A stretch of 64,000 nt of DNA from Mytilinidion resinicola (Eukaryota > Ascomycota > Dothideomycetes > Mytilinidiales > Mytilinidiaceae). The stretch lies in assembly GCF_010093595.1 (NCBI RefSeq), contig NW_022985455.1, positions 474,898 to 538,897 of the forward strand, in the 5' to 3' direction. This document shows, one piece after another, positions 43,356 to 58,209 of the stretch (the first letter of the stretch is position 1; every line of letters starts with the position of its first letter). The translations under genes were made by a program, and so were the position numbers. Under the pieces are notes generated by a model. That model saw nothing but the letters and a program-made list of their open reading frames with translations, was not told where the DNA came from and did not search any database.

Positions 43356-44785
43356 TCCGTGATAGTGAGTCTCTGGAAGATTCCGTCTGGATGATCCAAG
43401 TGGTTTTTCCGACTGAGAAGCTCCAAAGGCGTGATGGGTTGCTGCAGTGATGAAGGAGAGAGAGAACAAGAGCAGCTATTCTGGTGATGGTGTTGGGAAA
43501 CCGGGCCGACGACTACGAAACTCGACCACAATCAGGCCAGCGTCACTGATAACGAGATAGGTGTGGTAACGGCGCGGGTCTCATTCGTCCAGCGGGTGGC
43601 TATTCCCCGCATGGTAGACCGTTGTCGGAGCGCTTGTTGAAGACCGACATGTGTTCCCAACATCTGTCGCGCTATTCGACGATGTTATCGACTCTGACTG
43701 GCCCCGGCGCTCAGGCAACACGTCCTCAGCTGGTCGAGAGGCATAAACACCTGGAGGTGCAACTACAAGGCCGTTGCTGACAGGCTCGTCCTGCAGCTCA
43801 CGACACTAGGCGCCACACAAGTCAACGAGTATCGCCTGCCTCAGCGGAAAGACGGGACTCGTATTCCCTTTTGGGACGGCGCGCGTCACGTTACAGCCAC
43901 TTCTCCCATCCGGACTGCTAATGCGGTAAACAGGAGCTTGAGGACAGAGCGCGAGGACCATGGATAGACAGTCGTTGGTGTTGAGTTTTGCGCCGGTCCT
44001 GCAAACATGGTAATACCTACGTGCCCCCTTACCTACCTATCTCTCGCAGCATGTGATTAGCTTGCTCATGTAACGAGGCCCTTTGTATTTTCCGGATGTT
44101 TTGGAAAACATGTCTTTCATTCCTACATTTCTTCTCATCTTCTTTGATTTCAGCTCATCGCTGGCGTGGAAAACATACGGTTGAGGGCACGCCTCCAGCA
44201 CCATACCTCCACATCTTGTAGCTTACACTCTCTTGCACATGTCCCGATCCCAAAGACCCCACGTCTCCAAGGAGCGCTCCCGTGTGCGTGGGAGTTCCGC
44301 CAGGCTGGACTGCTATCGCGAGCACCCCGAGTATCATGCGGCCCTGCCCACGCTCCCGCCAATCAGGAGCGCCGCCTCGAGCACGGCTTCACAACGGACG
44401 CTGCCAGAGGATGTTAAAGATGCTCGAGCAGCCCTACCACGTCCTCCCGAGTCCACGGCGGGCTTCCGTCACTATTGACTTGCTATCTTGCAATGGGCCA
44501 GCTTCGCACCAATCACTCCCGTTCCTTTGCCCACCAGCTCCCTCGAAATGCCCTATGGTGCGCCTAACATCCTCAGGAGACCGCAGAAGCATTGGCAAAT
44601 GTGTCAGAGGCTCTTGCTGGACCCGGCCTCCCGTTTCCCTCTTAACTATATCCATGTGGTGCCCGCCGACCCGGCTTCCTGAAATGCACTGATACCCACT
44701 CTTCGCGCCAAGCTTCCATGCTGTCCCTAGAGCCATCTCAACATCAATTTACCGCGACCGCGTTCGTTACCGGCCTGACTTTCCA
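43356..44785. other. Divergent intergenic region
   Basis: Upstream regions of the zinc-cluster gene and of the transporter, 1.4 kb. Several open frames between 44.15 and 44.7 kb on both strands overlap each other and show no domain, so none is annotated. Confidence 0.5.
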
Positions 44786-46765
44786 ATGTTAGCGTTCCAG
44801 CGCGTTGGCAATTCGGCTTACCGCGATGTCCCGGGCGTCTACTCCCATATCATCGATCCGAACGAGCGCCGCCGGATGGCCCTTGCAGAAATCGACAAGG
44901 CCTCGTTCGGATGGTACCATCTACGATTGATTGTTGTCACTGGCGTAGGCTTCTTTACTGATGCGTATAGTGTGCGACCGCAGTTTTCATCTGTATCATC
45001 GTTGTTGCTGCTTCTAATTACTCATAGTTGTTCGCCGTCAATTTAGCCACAGCGATGCTTGGAATAGTCTTCTGGCAGGATTCCGACGGCGGCGTCATGC
45101 CGCACAATGCCGATACTGCCATCAAAGTCTCGACATCTGCGGGTGCTGTGGGGGGGCAGATATTCTTTGGATATTTGGCAGATGTGCTCGGGCGCAAGAG
45201 GATGTATGGCATCGAGCTGCTCATCATTATTTCTGCTACAGTAGCACAAACTCTGTGCGCTTCCTCTAAGGCTATGTCCTTCGCCGGTGTCTTCGTCTTC
45301 TGGAGGGTGCTTATGGGATTAGGTAAGCATTCACCACTTCAAAGTCTTGGCATGAACGTGGTACCCGTGGACTAATATCTGAATCAACCTTCAGGTATCG
45401 GTGGAGACTACCCTTTATCAGCAGTAATAACCTCGGAGTTTGCGAGCACCAAGTGGCGAGGATCCATTGTTGCAGCCGTTTTTGCCATGCAAGGCTTTGG
45501 TCAGTTCGCAGCCGCAATTGTGGCCCTCGTCGTAACAACCGCGTATAAAAGGACCCTTGAGCCAGTCCGCTCAATTTCGGAATGTAGTGGAGACTGTTTA
45601 AGAGCTGTAGACATAATGTGGCGCATTATAGTTGGATTCGGCAGCATTCCCGGATGGTTCGCACTGTACTACCGGCTCACCATCCCCGAAACTCCACGAT
45701 ACACCTTCGACGTACTCTACGACGTCGAAACAGCCTCTGCCGATGCCCGAAGATACCGATCAGGCAAGAAAGGAGGCGCTCACCTTGACAGGCTCCACCT
45801 GGCTCGCGCGCAAGCCGATATGCTGAAGTATCGTACTCCCCGCCCCGGTCCGTCCGAGATCTGGAGATTCTTTAGCAAGCGGTCCAATGCCTTGAAACTT
45901 CTTGGAACCGCAGGATCATGGTTCCTCCTTGATGTGGCCTTTTACGGCATCAATCTTAATAGTTCCAGTGTTCTTTCCGTGATTGGGTTCGACAAGAAAG
46001 AAAATGTCTACGCGCTTCTCCAAAATGCTGCTGTCGGCCAACTAGTCCTCATCTGCGCCGGGTCAATCCCAGGCTACTGGTGTACAGTAGCCACAATAGA
46101 CATACTAGGCCGGCGACCCATCCAGCTCGCCGGCTTCACGATCCTCACGGTCCTTTTCTGCGTCATCGGCTTCAACTTCGCCGGCCTGTCCCAGAAATCC
46201 CTCCTCGTCCTCTACATCCTCTGCCAATTCTTCTTCAACTTCGGTAAGCCGCCATATCTCTAACACTCAAACAACTCCCTAGATGCAATCAAACGTCTAA
46301 GCAATACCCAACGCCTCCACCATGCTAATCCTCTCAGGCCCCAACGCAACAACCTTCCTCACGCCCGCCGAAGTCTTCCCCACGCGCGTCCGCGCCACCG
46401 CCCACGGCCTGTCCGCCGGCTGCGGCAAGGTCGGCGCCATCCTCGCCCAGGTCGTCTTCGCGCCCATGGTCAATCGCGGCGCGACGCCGGCCAACCCGTC
46501 GCCGTGGCTCCACGGCGTCATGCAAATCTTCGCGCTCTTCATGTTCTGCGGCATCGGGACTACCCTGCTCGTGCCGGAGACGAAGCGGCGCTCGTTGGAG
46601 GAGCTCGCGGGGGAGACAGGGGAGAGGGGGGTGTATGAGTTGCAGTTTGTTAGTGGGTTTTTTGCCGGGGGGAGTGGGAGAGGTGGGAGGGATGGGAGGG
46701 GGAAGAGGTTGGAAGGGGAGTGGAGTTGGAGGGGATTGAGGGATAGGTATTTGAGGGTGAAGTGA
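44786..46765 (+). CDS. Pho84-type inorganic phosphate:H+ symporter (MFS)
   Basis: Four exons (44786-44971, 45028-45322, 45395-46243, 46338-46765) give 585 residues with about 12 membrane helices. Diagnostic blocks are AEIDKASFGWYHLR at the start, FGYLADVLGRKRMYG (MFS loop 2-3), GIGGDYPLSAVITSEFAS (phosphate-porter signature, split by intron 2), PETPRYTFDV before the central loop, DVAFYGINLN and TPAEVFPTRVRATAHG. The signature and loop match Pho84 and other high-affinity phosphate symporters of the plasma membrane, which are typically induced by phosphate starvation. The C-terminal tail is longer and more Gly/Arg-rich than in the yeast protein. Paralog-level assignment (Pho84 versus glycerophosphate transporters) is not certain. 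Confidence 0.88.
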
Positions 46766-46790
46766 TTGGGTTGGGTTGGGTTGGGTTGGG
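46766..46790 (+). repeat. (TTGGG)5 microsatellite
   Basis: Five uninterrupted TTGGG units directly after the transporter stop codon, in the 3' untranslated region. It differs from the fungal telomere unit TTAGGG. Confidence 0.9.
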
Positions 46791-47748
46791 TTTTCATGGC
46801 AAGGCGTTGGGGTTGGTATAGTGTAATACTTGGTAGGACTTCAGGGATCCTTTGACATAGGTTCAGTTTATCACCATTGTGATCCCGTTGCAAAAGATCA
46901 GCGTAAGCAGATTCGCCTAGAATACAAGTCCATTCTCAGTCTCGCGAGTCCATGCTATGTGAGATACCCCGCGAGTATCACAGGCTGTTCAAAACAATTC
47001 AGGTGTGAGTGGTGCACATTTCTTGACATTCATCAGAGCATTCGAACAGGGATTACTCGACCCTCGACCAATCCCAAGCCCAAACTCTCTGCGTGCACCG
47101 CTCGCTGCTGACAGCGTGGGATGTGCGAACAGGGAAACCAGGGTCCGGCAAGGGGCTGGGCGCTCTCATGTCATCCCACGTGCAGTCACGGCCTGAAGTT
47201 TGTTGGGAACAGGAAGTTAAAGCGCTCAGAGACACATTGCTCGCCTACGAAGCTCGTTGCAAAATGAGAGAAAGAGGGAGAGAAGATCAAACATAGAATG
47301 AATTGGTGGTACCGAGAAAGCACAATGTATTGATGATGCTTGGTGGCTGCAGTAGATAAGGGATACGTGTATTCGAGGGGTATTTGGTCAAGGGGAAAGC
47401 GCTCTCGTTTGTGAGCTAGTAAGAGAACGCTGTATGGTGAGAAAGGCAGAGAAGCGGGATCGGGCTGGAAAAATACCATTACCTAGGGATACTCCAAAGC
47501 TAGAGCATGTCCCGCCTCCACGCTGAAGAACTGACGGGTATTCATGGTCACTGAGCATATACGCGGTACGATCTCCGTTCTCACCCAATCAAAGCAAGCA
47601 ATGAGACCAATCGAACCTAATCATTTCATGACGATTTCGGTACAGGATGGACTTTGATAGTGTTGCGCCAGAGAGAACCCAGATGCCCCACAACCGCGAC
47701 CACAACCACAACCATCCATTTTCGATCCCCGCAGTCCCAACCACACGC
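46791..47748. other. Intergenic between convergent genes
   Basis: No domain-bearing frame recognised; short frames overlap on both strands. Confidence 0.5.
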
Positions 47749-49226
<1,478 letters not shown>

Positions 49227-49664
49227 ATGTGCGGAATGAAAGAAGGATTGGTGATGGCGTAGGGAAAGGAATGATGATGTCGGACTGGCGATGAGGGACC
49301 GGGGCAGCATCGTGTCTGCGTGGTATTGGCTCGAGCGATTTCTCCACAGTGTATCCAAAACAATCCAACTCGGACTGGTCTGGGGAGGCACCGGGTCTTT
49401 TTCCGTTATGATGAAATCCATAGGGTGCAATGAGATTTTGACCTGGCATCTGGGCATTCGCTAATGGAACTTTTTCATGATATAATGACTTTTGTGACTT
49501 TTGTTCCGTTATCCAAGACGAGAAATCAGGCCCCTTTGGGCAATCTAGCAGTGATGTACGCCTCTAGATGCGAAGCTCCTCTAAACACCACTCGAAATCA
49601 CCTCCCCAACCCTCGCAGCCAATCCTTCCAAGACCAGAGCTCCCTTTTCACACACAACACCACC

Positions 49665-50854
49665 TCAGCTCCCCTCCCCAACACCCCCGGCCCCACCCCT
49701 CTCAAACGCCTTCACAACCCCATCCTTCCCAACGTAATACAACACCTCCCTCCCCGCTCCTTCCCCCGCCGCTCCAGACACTCTCACAACCCCACTCACA
49801 TCCCTCGCAAACCCGGTGTCCAACAACCTGACACTAAGCACCAAGTCCGCCACATGCGCCAGCCCAGCCAACAACGCCGCATGGTTCGTCTCCAGCGGCG
49901 TACTCCCTCCTCCTCCTCCTCCTCCTCCTCCGTTAGCCAGCGGTGCATCCGCAACTAGCGAGACTACGGCGGCGTGAACGTGCTGGCACAGCGTGTGTAG
50001 CATGGCACGAAGCGGCTCCACGGCCGTTGAGGTGTCGGGTGTGCTGTGCTGTGTCGTCTGGGAAGGGGAAGGGGGGGTGGAGGTGGCGCCGGTGGCGAGG
50101 AGCAGGTCTGGGTGGTCCAGGATAAGGATGATGCGTTTTGGGGAGGCGGGGGTGGAGAGGGTGGAGATGGCGGAGAGGATGGTGGATTCGATGTGCTGGA
50201 GGGAGGGGGAGGTGAGTTTGGTGGTGGTCGAGGGGGTTGGCGGTGCGGGTGGGTTGCGAGCTAGGGGACTCAGAGAGGAGGCTGAAGGGGGTGGGCCTCG
50301 GGGAGTGATGGTTCGGGTTGAGCGGATCGGGAGTGGGGACGCCGGGGGATGGTGATGGGGATTTGGATTTGGATGCTGGCCTGGGATAGCTGGAGTGATG
50401 AAGAGCTCTGTGAGCCCGTCGATGAATGTGAATCGGTTTCTTTGCGCTAGTCGGGCGAGGTCGAGACCCTATATATCAGTTAGCAATCCGTATACAAAAG
50501 GCAGCAGTTGCGAAATTGAGCACTTCAATCTCGAATTCGCTAACGACTAAAGAGAGAACATACCCACGCCTTCCTCCCCTCCGCCGTCCAGAACGCCAGA
50601 TCCCGCATCCAGCTCACAAGTAGCACTGCGGTCTCTTCTTTCTCTTCCTCCGTGCCCCCTATTTCGTGACCACTGCCGAAAGCATCATCGCCTGCTATCC
50701 GCCTTCTTGGATCTTCCGCAAGTGTGCTGCACAAGAACTGCGAAATAAGCCAATTCGTCCCTGCGCCGAGCACGTTCGTGAGCAGGACCAGCTCCCCGGC
50801 CTGTGGTGCTCGAGTGTACTGTTCCAAGATTGGTGGGATGCGTGAGGTTGACAT
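49665..50854 (-). CDS. elp6: Elongator complex subunit Elp6
   Basis: Two exons (50854-50564, 50468-49665; intron 95 bases) give 364 residues. The RecA-like N-terminus reads RIPPILEQYTRAP, LVLLTNVLGAGTNWLI and VLLVSWMRDLAFW, with GLDLARLAQRNRFTFIDGL across the splice. A Pro/Ser-rich insert lies in the middle, then the strand RIILILDHPDLLLATG. Elp4-Elp5-Elp6 form a hexameric RecA-like ring that binds tRNA in the Elongator complex, needed for wobble-uridine modification. Elp6 normally lacks a working Walker A, and none is seen here. A nine-Gly run near residue 280 is encoded by a CTC/GGA-type trinucleotide repeat and could vary in length between strains. Confidence 0.87.
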
Positions 50855-51866
50855 TTTGTGCGGGTGGAGAAGTTGAGGAATAGAAGTAAAAAATATATAT
50901 TTCAATGGCGTAGTTCTTGAGTATTATGACACTTGTCTCGTCGTTTTTATCGAAAGTGTGAAGAGTAAGAGTACGGACTTGGATTTTAAGATGCTCTGAG
51001 TGTGAAAGTCGTCTTATTTTTCTCAGCAGAGCAGTGGGCGGGCAAGTTGACTAGAAGAGATTCGTCCTAGGTGCGATTTCATGGCAAATTCTGAGGTGGT
51101 CTGGCGAGTTAGTTCTAACCGGCCGTTTAAGAACACTCTGCTGAGATTCTTGTAAGTTCCTTGAGACCCTAAAAGCGGTGTTCAAAGAATATACACAAAA
51201 CTAATGTAGAAGGGGAGAGAAAAGAAAGGTAAAGAAAGTAGGTGGATTGACCGTCACGTGCTCCTGTAATCTCAACCAATCAGAAAGCGATTCGACGTGC
51301 TGGTCCGGATCCCAAGAGTTTGCTTGCTCTCATAGCGAATGTTTAGTCTACATTGCATGGCTAGGCTCTAATCAAGACATTCCACATTGGATCTATTCCT
51401 GCTCTCTCACACATATCTACAGGCAGGATTACATTTTTCACAGCAAAGCACCAGAGACCAGGGCTTTTCTACTTTTTTCTATCATTTTCTCAATAAACTC
51501 CGAAGGATTGACATCCCTCGAAGAAAGTTTATCTACCTCCCGAAACTACTCGTGAACATGAATTTTCGATCTGCGTCAAGCCTGAAGGACTCGAGACTTC
51601 ATCGGAAAGCTTTTGCCATAATCCCACGTCCGCGGGCTCCAAAATCATAAACCCATTCCATCCCGTTCGTTACTCGTGGTCGCAGGAAACCGTAGCAAAC
51701 CAGTCCCGAGATACGCAAAGAAATCACCCGACTCTGTTGAGAAACGCGACAAACCTTTGTCCATAAGGTTTTTCCCAATATCCTCAACGAAAAGCATTTT
51801 TCCAGCTCCATAACCTGTCTACTGAGAAGATTTTGATCAAAGGCTTATTCGTATCCGGCCGGCCCC
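50855..51866. other. Intergenic, no gene seen
   Basis: Between Elp6 start and RdRP stop. AT-rich patches and short frames only. Confidence 0.5.
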
Positions 51867-54800
51867 CTAGTCCTCAGTGAACAAATTGTTCAAAGCCTCC
51901 AAAGCCGTGGGCTTGTCGTCCATCTCGATATGTATCTCCTCGCCCTCGTTTGCGTCTTCGTCCTCTTCCTCAGATATGGAATGAGTTGATTCCAGTGATG
52001 TTGTGGTAGCCAACGCAGGCGTAGACTGTTTTTTATCTAGGGGCTCGACATGATCTGAGGCCGCTCCAGGAAAGGCTCTCGAAACGGAAATAGATGGCGA
52101 GATCACAGGCTTGGCGTCGTTTGAGGTCGCTTGATGATGTTTGATACTGTTCATAATGTGGCTGGCCGATGGCTGACCCACCGGGCTTGCCTTGCCAGAA
52201 GTCTGTGCACTCACGTTCGTCGATTGTTGCATCTCTAGGGCAGGGCCTTGGATGCCTCGCTCAATCATAGCAGCATGATCGCTAGCTTCAGGGTTACTAG
52301 ATCCGTCTTGATGACTCTCAGGTTTGTCGTCGAAAAGCACAAGCATCTTTCCCGGCTGAATGATCCCAGCCTTGGTCTGAACCGCGCCTGGGGCAGCGTG
52401 GAGGTCAGAAAGAAGAGAAGACTGCTTCTTCGTGCGGTGTCGAGGTCCTTGATCGGCTGCTGGTGCTGCTCTAATGACGGTAGGATTCGCAATCTCTCCC
52501 AGTTGGCTGACGAATATCCAAGGGAAGCTCATGAGCGGCATATGCTGAATAGTCTTGTCTCTCATAGACGTTTCCCGGCCTGCAACCAGCTTGGTACTGT
52601 CACATTCTTCTAGTGCTGTAGCCATCTCTTGGGCGGTAACCTTGTACATAGCAACAATAAACGGCTTCAGGTTTTGCATATCGTTGATGCTTGTTGCGCC
52701 GGCCGCTTCTATGCACATGTCCTGGAACTTTTTCTTTAGCCCACTGCTAATGCGGCCCAGTTCTTCCGCGAAAGAATAGTCTCTGGACTCAAGATTGTGC
52801 TCTAGCACGAACGTAGTCCAGACTTCAAACTCCGTCTTGATCCCGTGTTGAGCCTGAACACGACGGATATCTGCATCGTAGAGCTCTTTGATTCTTGCCG
52901 CGCTGCTCAGAGTGCCCTGGTCCAACTGATATGCATCAAGAATCCGGCTATCGAACGGGTTGTCGTATAGCGGAGTGAAGTTTGCTCGTTCGACTTGGTC
53001 ATATAGTTGCCCCAGTATTTTGTTCGACGTGTAGATTCGATCTTTGGCACGGTATTTGCTCTCCATAAAGTGGGGATACATCAAGGGTTTCAGTTGCTTG
53101 CCCATGACTGCGGGATTGCCACTCTTTGGGAAATCAACCGCACGAGAATGTAGCGCTGCCAGTTTCAAGCCTAAGTCAGTCAGTAAGGTGGCGACAGTCC
53201 TTCGTTTTTGATACTTACAGTTTTCGTCGAGGACGCCGTTAGGGCTCCTGTCCGCAGTAGCGAGATGAGCGTTCGCGATCTGTCCGAGACTGTCATTTTT
53301 CATATATTGGATGTAAAAGTCAATGACCTGGGCAATGGACACATCACCGCTGACTTCCCTCGTCGGCTCTGTCTCGTAGTTCATCGCCGGGTTGTTGATG
53401 GTAAACTTCGGAATCAGATCCTGGTCCCAAATGACCAAATAATCGTCGCCATCCAAATCTCCCCCAGAGCACATGTTGGCAATGTCACGGTCTCCGGTCT
53501 GTGGAAGTACCACAACATTTTTCAGGTGGCGAAGTGCTGGGACGTTTATGGCCCTGACGATACGAATATCTCCCGGATGAAGCGATGGGTTTCTAGCCAG
53601 GATACAGAGACCTTCGATGATTTTGTAGGACCCCTTCTTGTCCTGGTCGGAAATCTGTAGAAATATCTCTGGAAGAGTCGCCAATTTTTCCTGCCTGGTG
53701 GCATCATACTGGTCCTGGGGTTTGCTGTAGTGACCCCTCAGTGTAGCAGTCTCATCGGTACAACCAAGCAAGAATGCACCGTCCTCAACGACTATCCTCG
53801 CTTTTTCCTTCAGATACTTTATGGTGTAGGAGCGCCACAAGTGGAGCACGGACATCATGAATGGATCCTTCATTTCCATGAATCCATCCGCAATCATTCC
53901 AGCCAGGGTCAAGCTCATTTGGTTCAAGTCGATGTTCCGCCTCAGCTTTTCCACTGCAATATTCGGATCGACCATGGCTCGGCTGAGCTCAGCCAACATC
54001 TTCTTTTGCATGTCGGTGAAGATCCGATCCGGCACTCCAAGAGTAGAAAGCACGATAATGAGCTGACGATTCAAGCAGGCTGTCGCAAATGATGAAATCC
54101 GGATAATCTCGAGGCCCTGATGTGTAGCGTCGAACTTCTTCTGGCTCGGTCGGATCATAATATCGTATGCCTTGACCTCCGGTGAGACTGCGAGTACACC
54201 TTTGCATCCTCCAAGTCGAAACTGGACCAGGGATGGGTGGTCATCCGAATCCCCAGGGAGTCCAAATTCGTGAGCAACCATGAGGGCAAGGAACGAGGAG
54301 ATCTTGCCCACTCCGTCCGTGAAACAGTAATCACCATTCTTGATGTCTTGAATTTCTACGATGTTCACGTTCCTGCCAGCTGTAATGGCTCGACTAGTCG
54401 AGAAACATTGACCAAGTCTGGCAGCGTACTTGGAGATCGACTTGATAGGACGGAAGTCGCCCATCCATTCTCTGAGGTCTTCTACAGTACAGCGAGTTGA
54501 GGTCTCACTTCCCTCTAGGGGTGCGAAGAAGTATGCGCCATGCTCTCGGAATTGAGAATTGCCAAAGGCGAGAAACAGATAGTGGCGATCCCCTACGATG
54601 ATCCCTTCAGTCATGGCTTGCTTGATTCGCCGGAAAACTTCCTCGAATCTATCGTCATCTTGGCTGTTAATTCTACCTTCAACTTTTTCGTCAGTAAATT
54701 TGACTCGGAGAAACCGATCTTGTAACTCGGATCCGTATCTGACGACCCGGTTTGAAATCTCAGTAGTCGGCGTATTGATATAGAGCATGGAGGGAGTGAT

Positions 54801-56766
54801 CGTCGCTGATCTAGCATAGACGCAATACTTTGGAAGTCTGATCTTGCCAGAGTCCTTGACAGGTATCTTGAAAATTTCCATAGGATCCCAAGTTCGGCAT
54901 TGTTTGTCTGCCGTCTTTTCCAAGATGTATCGAGCATTGGAAGGGTCCATGGCTGATAGTTTCGTGAGGAATTCTCTCGTGATATTGTGTTCATTGAGCC
55001 ATCCATGGGACAGGCAGACCTGAAGCTGGTACCTCACGGAGAACTCCAACGAAATCGTGGATGAATTGAGGCTTCCAAACTGGGATTGATCGTGGAGTGA
55101 CTTGTGGTATGCACCATCCAAGAGGTCCCAGAAGTCTGCTTCAACCCTCTCTCTGACCTCGAATTGCTCAAGCGGAACAGTTGGGATGTTGTGATCGTCA
55201 AGAACCTCTCGCAACACCGAGTATTCTTTCGTACTGGCGATGTTCTTCGCGGCATCAAACACAAAGCGATAAATTGTCCAGCGGCCTTTGTTTGTTAGCA
55301 AAACCCAATGAACCTGACCAGTGGACAGCCTTACCAAAATCGATGACTGCGTTCCGGTTACGCAGGTCAATTGCATTCCTCTCAACATCTTTGTTACCCC
55401 AACGGTGCAGAATATTGGTTTGGCGGTACCAAGTTTGCCATTCGCTCCAAAACATGACGTCTCCTTGGTGGGTCAAAGGAATATTGTTCGTTTGTTTGAA
55501 GAACGCTGGCGGCATCTCAAAGGGGATGACCAATTCGCATCTCATGCTCCCCGGAAGTCTAACCTCGTATATTCGCTGAAGCTGAGCGAATGGCAATCGA
55601 AATCGGTACTTATGATGAAGAGTCTGGCTGGTTGATGTTGAATATCTCAGCTCAACATAAAATTGAACATCGATTTCTTTTCGGGAGAGGTTTAGCGCCA
55701 TTTCTATTCTGCGTTCACCTGCCGGAACCATCTTCGCCATAGCCATCATAGACTTTGCGTCATACATGAAGCCAAAGTCTAGCCTGCTCGCATTTAGAGT
55801 AAATCGCTCTGGGTATTTCTTTTCCGGGTTGATCGGGCTTGCGATTAGATAGCTACGATTAGGAGCGTTGAGTTGCACTCGTACAGATGCATCTGATCCG
55901 GGCAGACGCACAGGAAAGTCCCAGAACGCTTTCTTGGGCGGTGGGCAGAAATCAACGGACGCATTAGGTTTCATGCGACTGCCCCTGATCCTGATTTTCG
56001 AAATAGATCCTTCGTTCTCCAGCAGCTTGTACACGTCGAGTGTTGTGTAGCTTTCGGGCAAATTTGAGATGAAAACAGAGCACTCTGGTAGATCCATCCA
56101 GGACTTGTCCCCTTGAATCAAAGCTCCATTTTGGTGTCTCCCTGATGTATTCCTCATTGGAGAGGGAGAGCCCGACGGCTGAAAGGCTGGACGCGATGGC
56201 TCTGTGGTCTGAGCTCGTCGAGGCGCAGAAGCCGATGATCTATACACTGGCTGCGTCCTTCCCGTTGTAGGTCGCCTAGGTCCATGGTTTGCAGGACGGG
56301 AGGGTTGGTGCAGTGGGCTCGTCGCTGACCTCATTGCCCTAGCATTCGGGTGTACATGTCTGTGGGGATGATGAGATGACACTTGTGGCGATTCAGAGTC
56401 CGACGGCATTTCCGTAGCGTTGCTTGAGTGCTCGGAACTATCAATTTTCTGCGGAGGTTCTGGGAGCAGTCTCGATGGTGAATCAATAGCTGCAGTACCA
56501 GGTACGGGCTGGCTAGGCTGCTGCTGCGGGCTGCTCGTCGGTTGCATGGCCTCAGAAGTTGAGTGCCGGCGGGTAGATCGGGCTGGAGGGCTAAAGCTCG
56601 AGTCCGTTGGCTGTGAGGCGTCGCTCGACGACTCAGTGGACGGTGCCTTCTTCATCGACTTCAAGGTCGGCTGAAGATTGCTAGGCTGACGCGGAGAGGG
56701 ACCAAAGCAACCTAGAGTGTCCCGGTACGGATTAGACGGTCGAGAAGGCTTGTTGCGGTTCGCCAT
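51867..56766 (-). CDS. RNA-dependent RNA polymerase (RNA silencing)
   Basis: Three exons (56766-55335, 55285-53219, 53170-51867; introns 49 and 48 bases) join in phase to 1,600 residues. The first 220 residues are disordered and Ser/Pro/Arg-rich. An RRM-like segment follows (CSVFISNLPESYTTLDVYKL), then the polymerase core beginning near IDFGRWTIYRFVF. The catalytic loop CSGGDLDGDDYLVIWD lies at about residue 1085, with all three Asp of the DLDGD motif present, and DENCLKLAALHSRAVDF follows after the second intron. A Ser/Glu-rich acidic tail closes the protein. The enzyme copies single-stranded RNA to feed Dicer and Argonaute; fungal relatives act in quelling or in meiotic silencing (SAD-1 group). 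The N-terminal RRM-like part suggests the SAD-1/RRP side, but the paralog is not certain. Intron 2 was missed by simple frame-finding because it is also open in frame. Confidence 0.93.
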
Positions 56767-58209
56767 CGCTGCGTCCGGTGTGGCTGCGCCTGCGTGCTCC
56801 TCGCTGAGCGTGATGTTGGCCCCGCTAGGACGTTTGCGCGTTGGAGGGCTCTTGCTCTGCTGCTTCTGCTTTGCTGAGGTACTGATGAGCTTTGGTGGAG
56901 TAGAGGAGGCCCGGGGCTCGACGTGGTTGTTGTAGGAGGCTTGTGCGGACGTCAGTCGAAGAAGCGAAAAGGCAACGGTAGTGAAATGGAAGCGGTCGGA
57001 GTGGAATATCTACTCGGAAGGCATGTGACGGCTTCTGCAGGAGTTTGTTGGCGAGGTGCGGCTGAAGAAGGCTCAACTTGGAAGTCGCGTGTCGAACGCG
57101 GCCACTTCAAGAAGGCAGCGCCAGTCTCCCGAAGCACCACCAGATTCAGGCCTCTACCACGATGCGATGAGCGTTGTGAATGAAAAGGCACCCACCATCT
57201 CCGGGAACTTCTGCCTTCGTAGCGGTGCGCATCGTTGGGAGAAGACGGTGCTGATCACCACGGATAGAAAGAAGTGAATCAAGTTTGATCTTAACAACTA
57301 CAGCGTGACCTTGCGAAGCCGTTTCCGGAGACACACGGGTTCAAACAAAACGAACTGATTGCTGAAGGCGGGAAGTTTGCCATCTTATTTGTAGATTTAT
57401 ACCCTTTATTCAGGCACCGAAAGCAGTCCAACTTCTTACTGTGGGGTCGGTCCTGTCAAGAAGGTTTGATTACCGACGATTGCCTCAGCGTGAGTTGGGC
57501 TGTTCTACGCTTGGACTGTGTCTTTCTTTCATCGGGGTTCATGTGTTTCGCAGGTTCGACTGAGCACGTGCATAGTCTGACGTTCACTGGACAAGTCTGG
57601 GTGTTTGCCTATTAGCAAGAGGGTCTCTCAACATAACCGGGTCCAACTTACGATCAAGGAATCTAGATCATGTCGCACGCTTTTGTGTGACCAGTATCTC
57701 GGGCTCAAAACATAGATGCGGATCAAAGCATGAGACCGCCATCAGCTCTCTCTATCTCTTAACCCGTCGTATTTGGCGCTGCGGTAGCGATAAGAGTGCA
57801 ACCAATAAAAAATTTGGAGGGACGAGAACTGCAGCGAAGTTCGCCTGCGGTGTCTGTACAAGCTTTGCGCCACAACGGGCTGAGGGATATTTTTTTCGTG
57901 GGCTTGGAGACAATAGCCCGCTTAAATGTAATTACGCCCGTCTGCACATCGCCCGTACTTACAGCCTGATTAGCGTTTCGGCATCTTGATGGCCACCAAT
58001 TCAGTCATATTACTGGAAGCCTGCATGGGAATGGAATCGGGTACTCGCAGAGAGCCAATCGCAAGTCGCCAGTGAAAAAAGAACATTACCACGAGCTGTC
58101 ATATCATGGAAGTGTGCCAATGGGAAGCCGTCTCGCCTAAGGCAGGATGCCGGAATAGTTACACAAAAGCATCATGCGTGCGCATACCCTGAGCAAGCCG
58201 CAACGGGCG
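56767..58209. other. Intergenic, no gene seen
   Basis: Promoter side of the RdRP gene and 3' side of the coiled-coil gene, 1.4 kb. Frames here are overlapping and lack domains. Confidence 0.5.

Noticed and set aside
46766..46790. Telomere-like repeat
   Set aside because: The unit is TTGGG, only five copies, within a 3' untranslated region between core genes.
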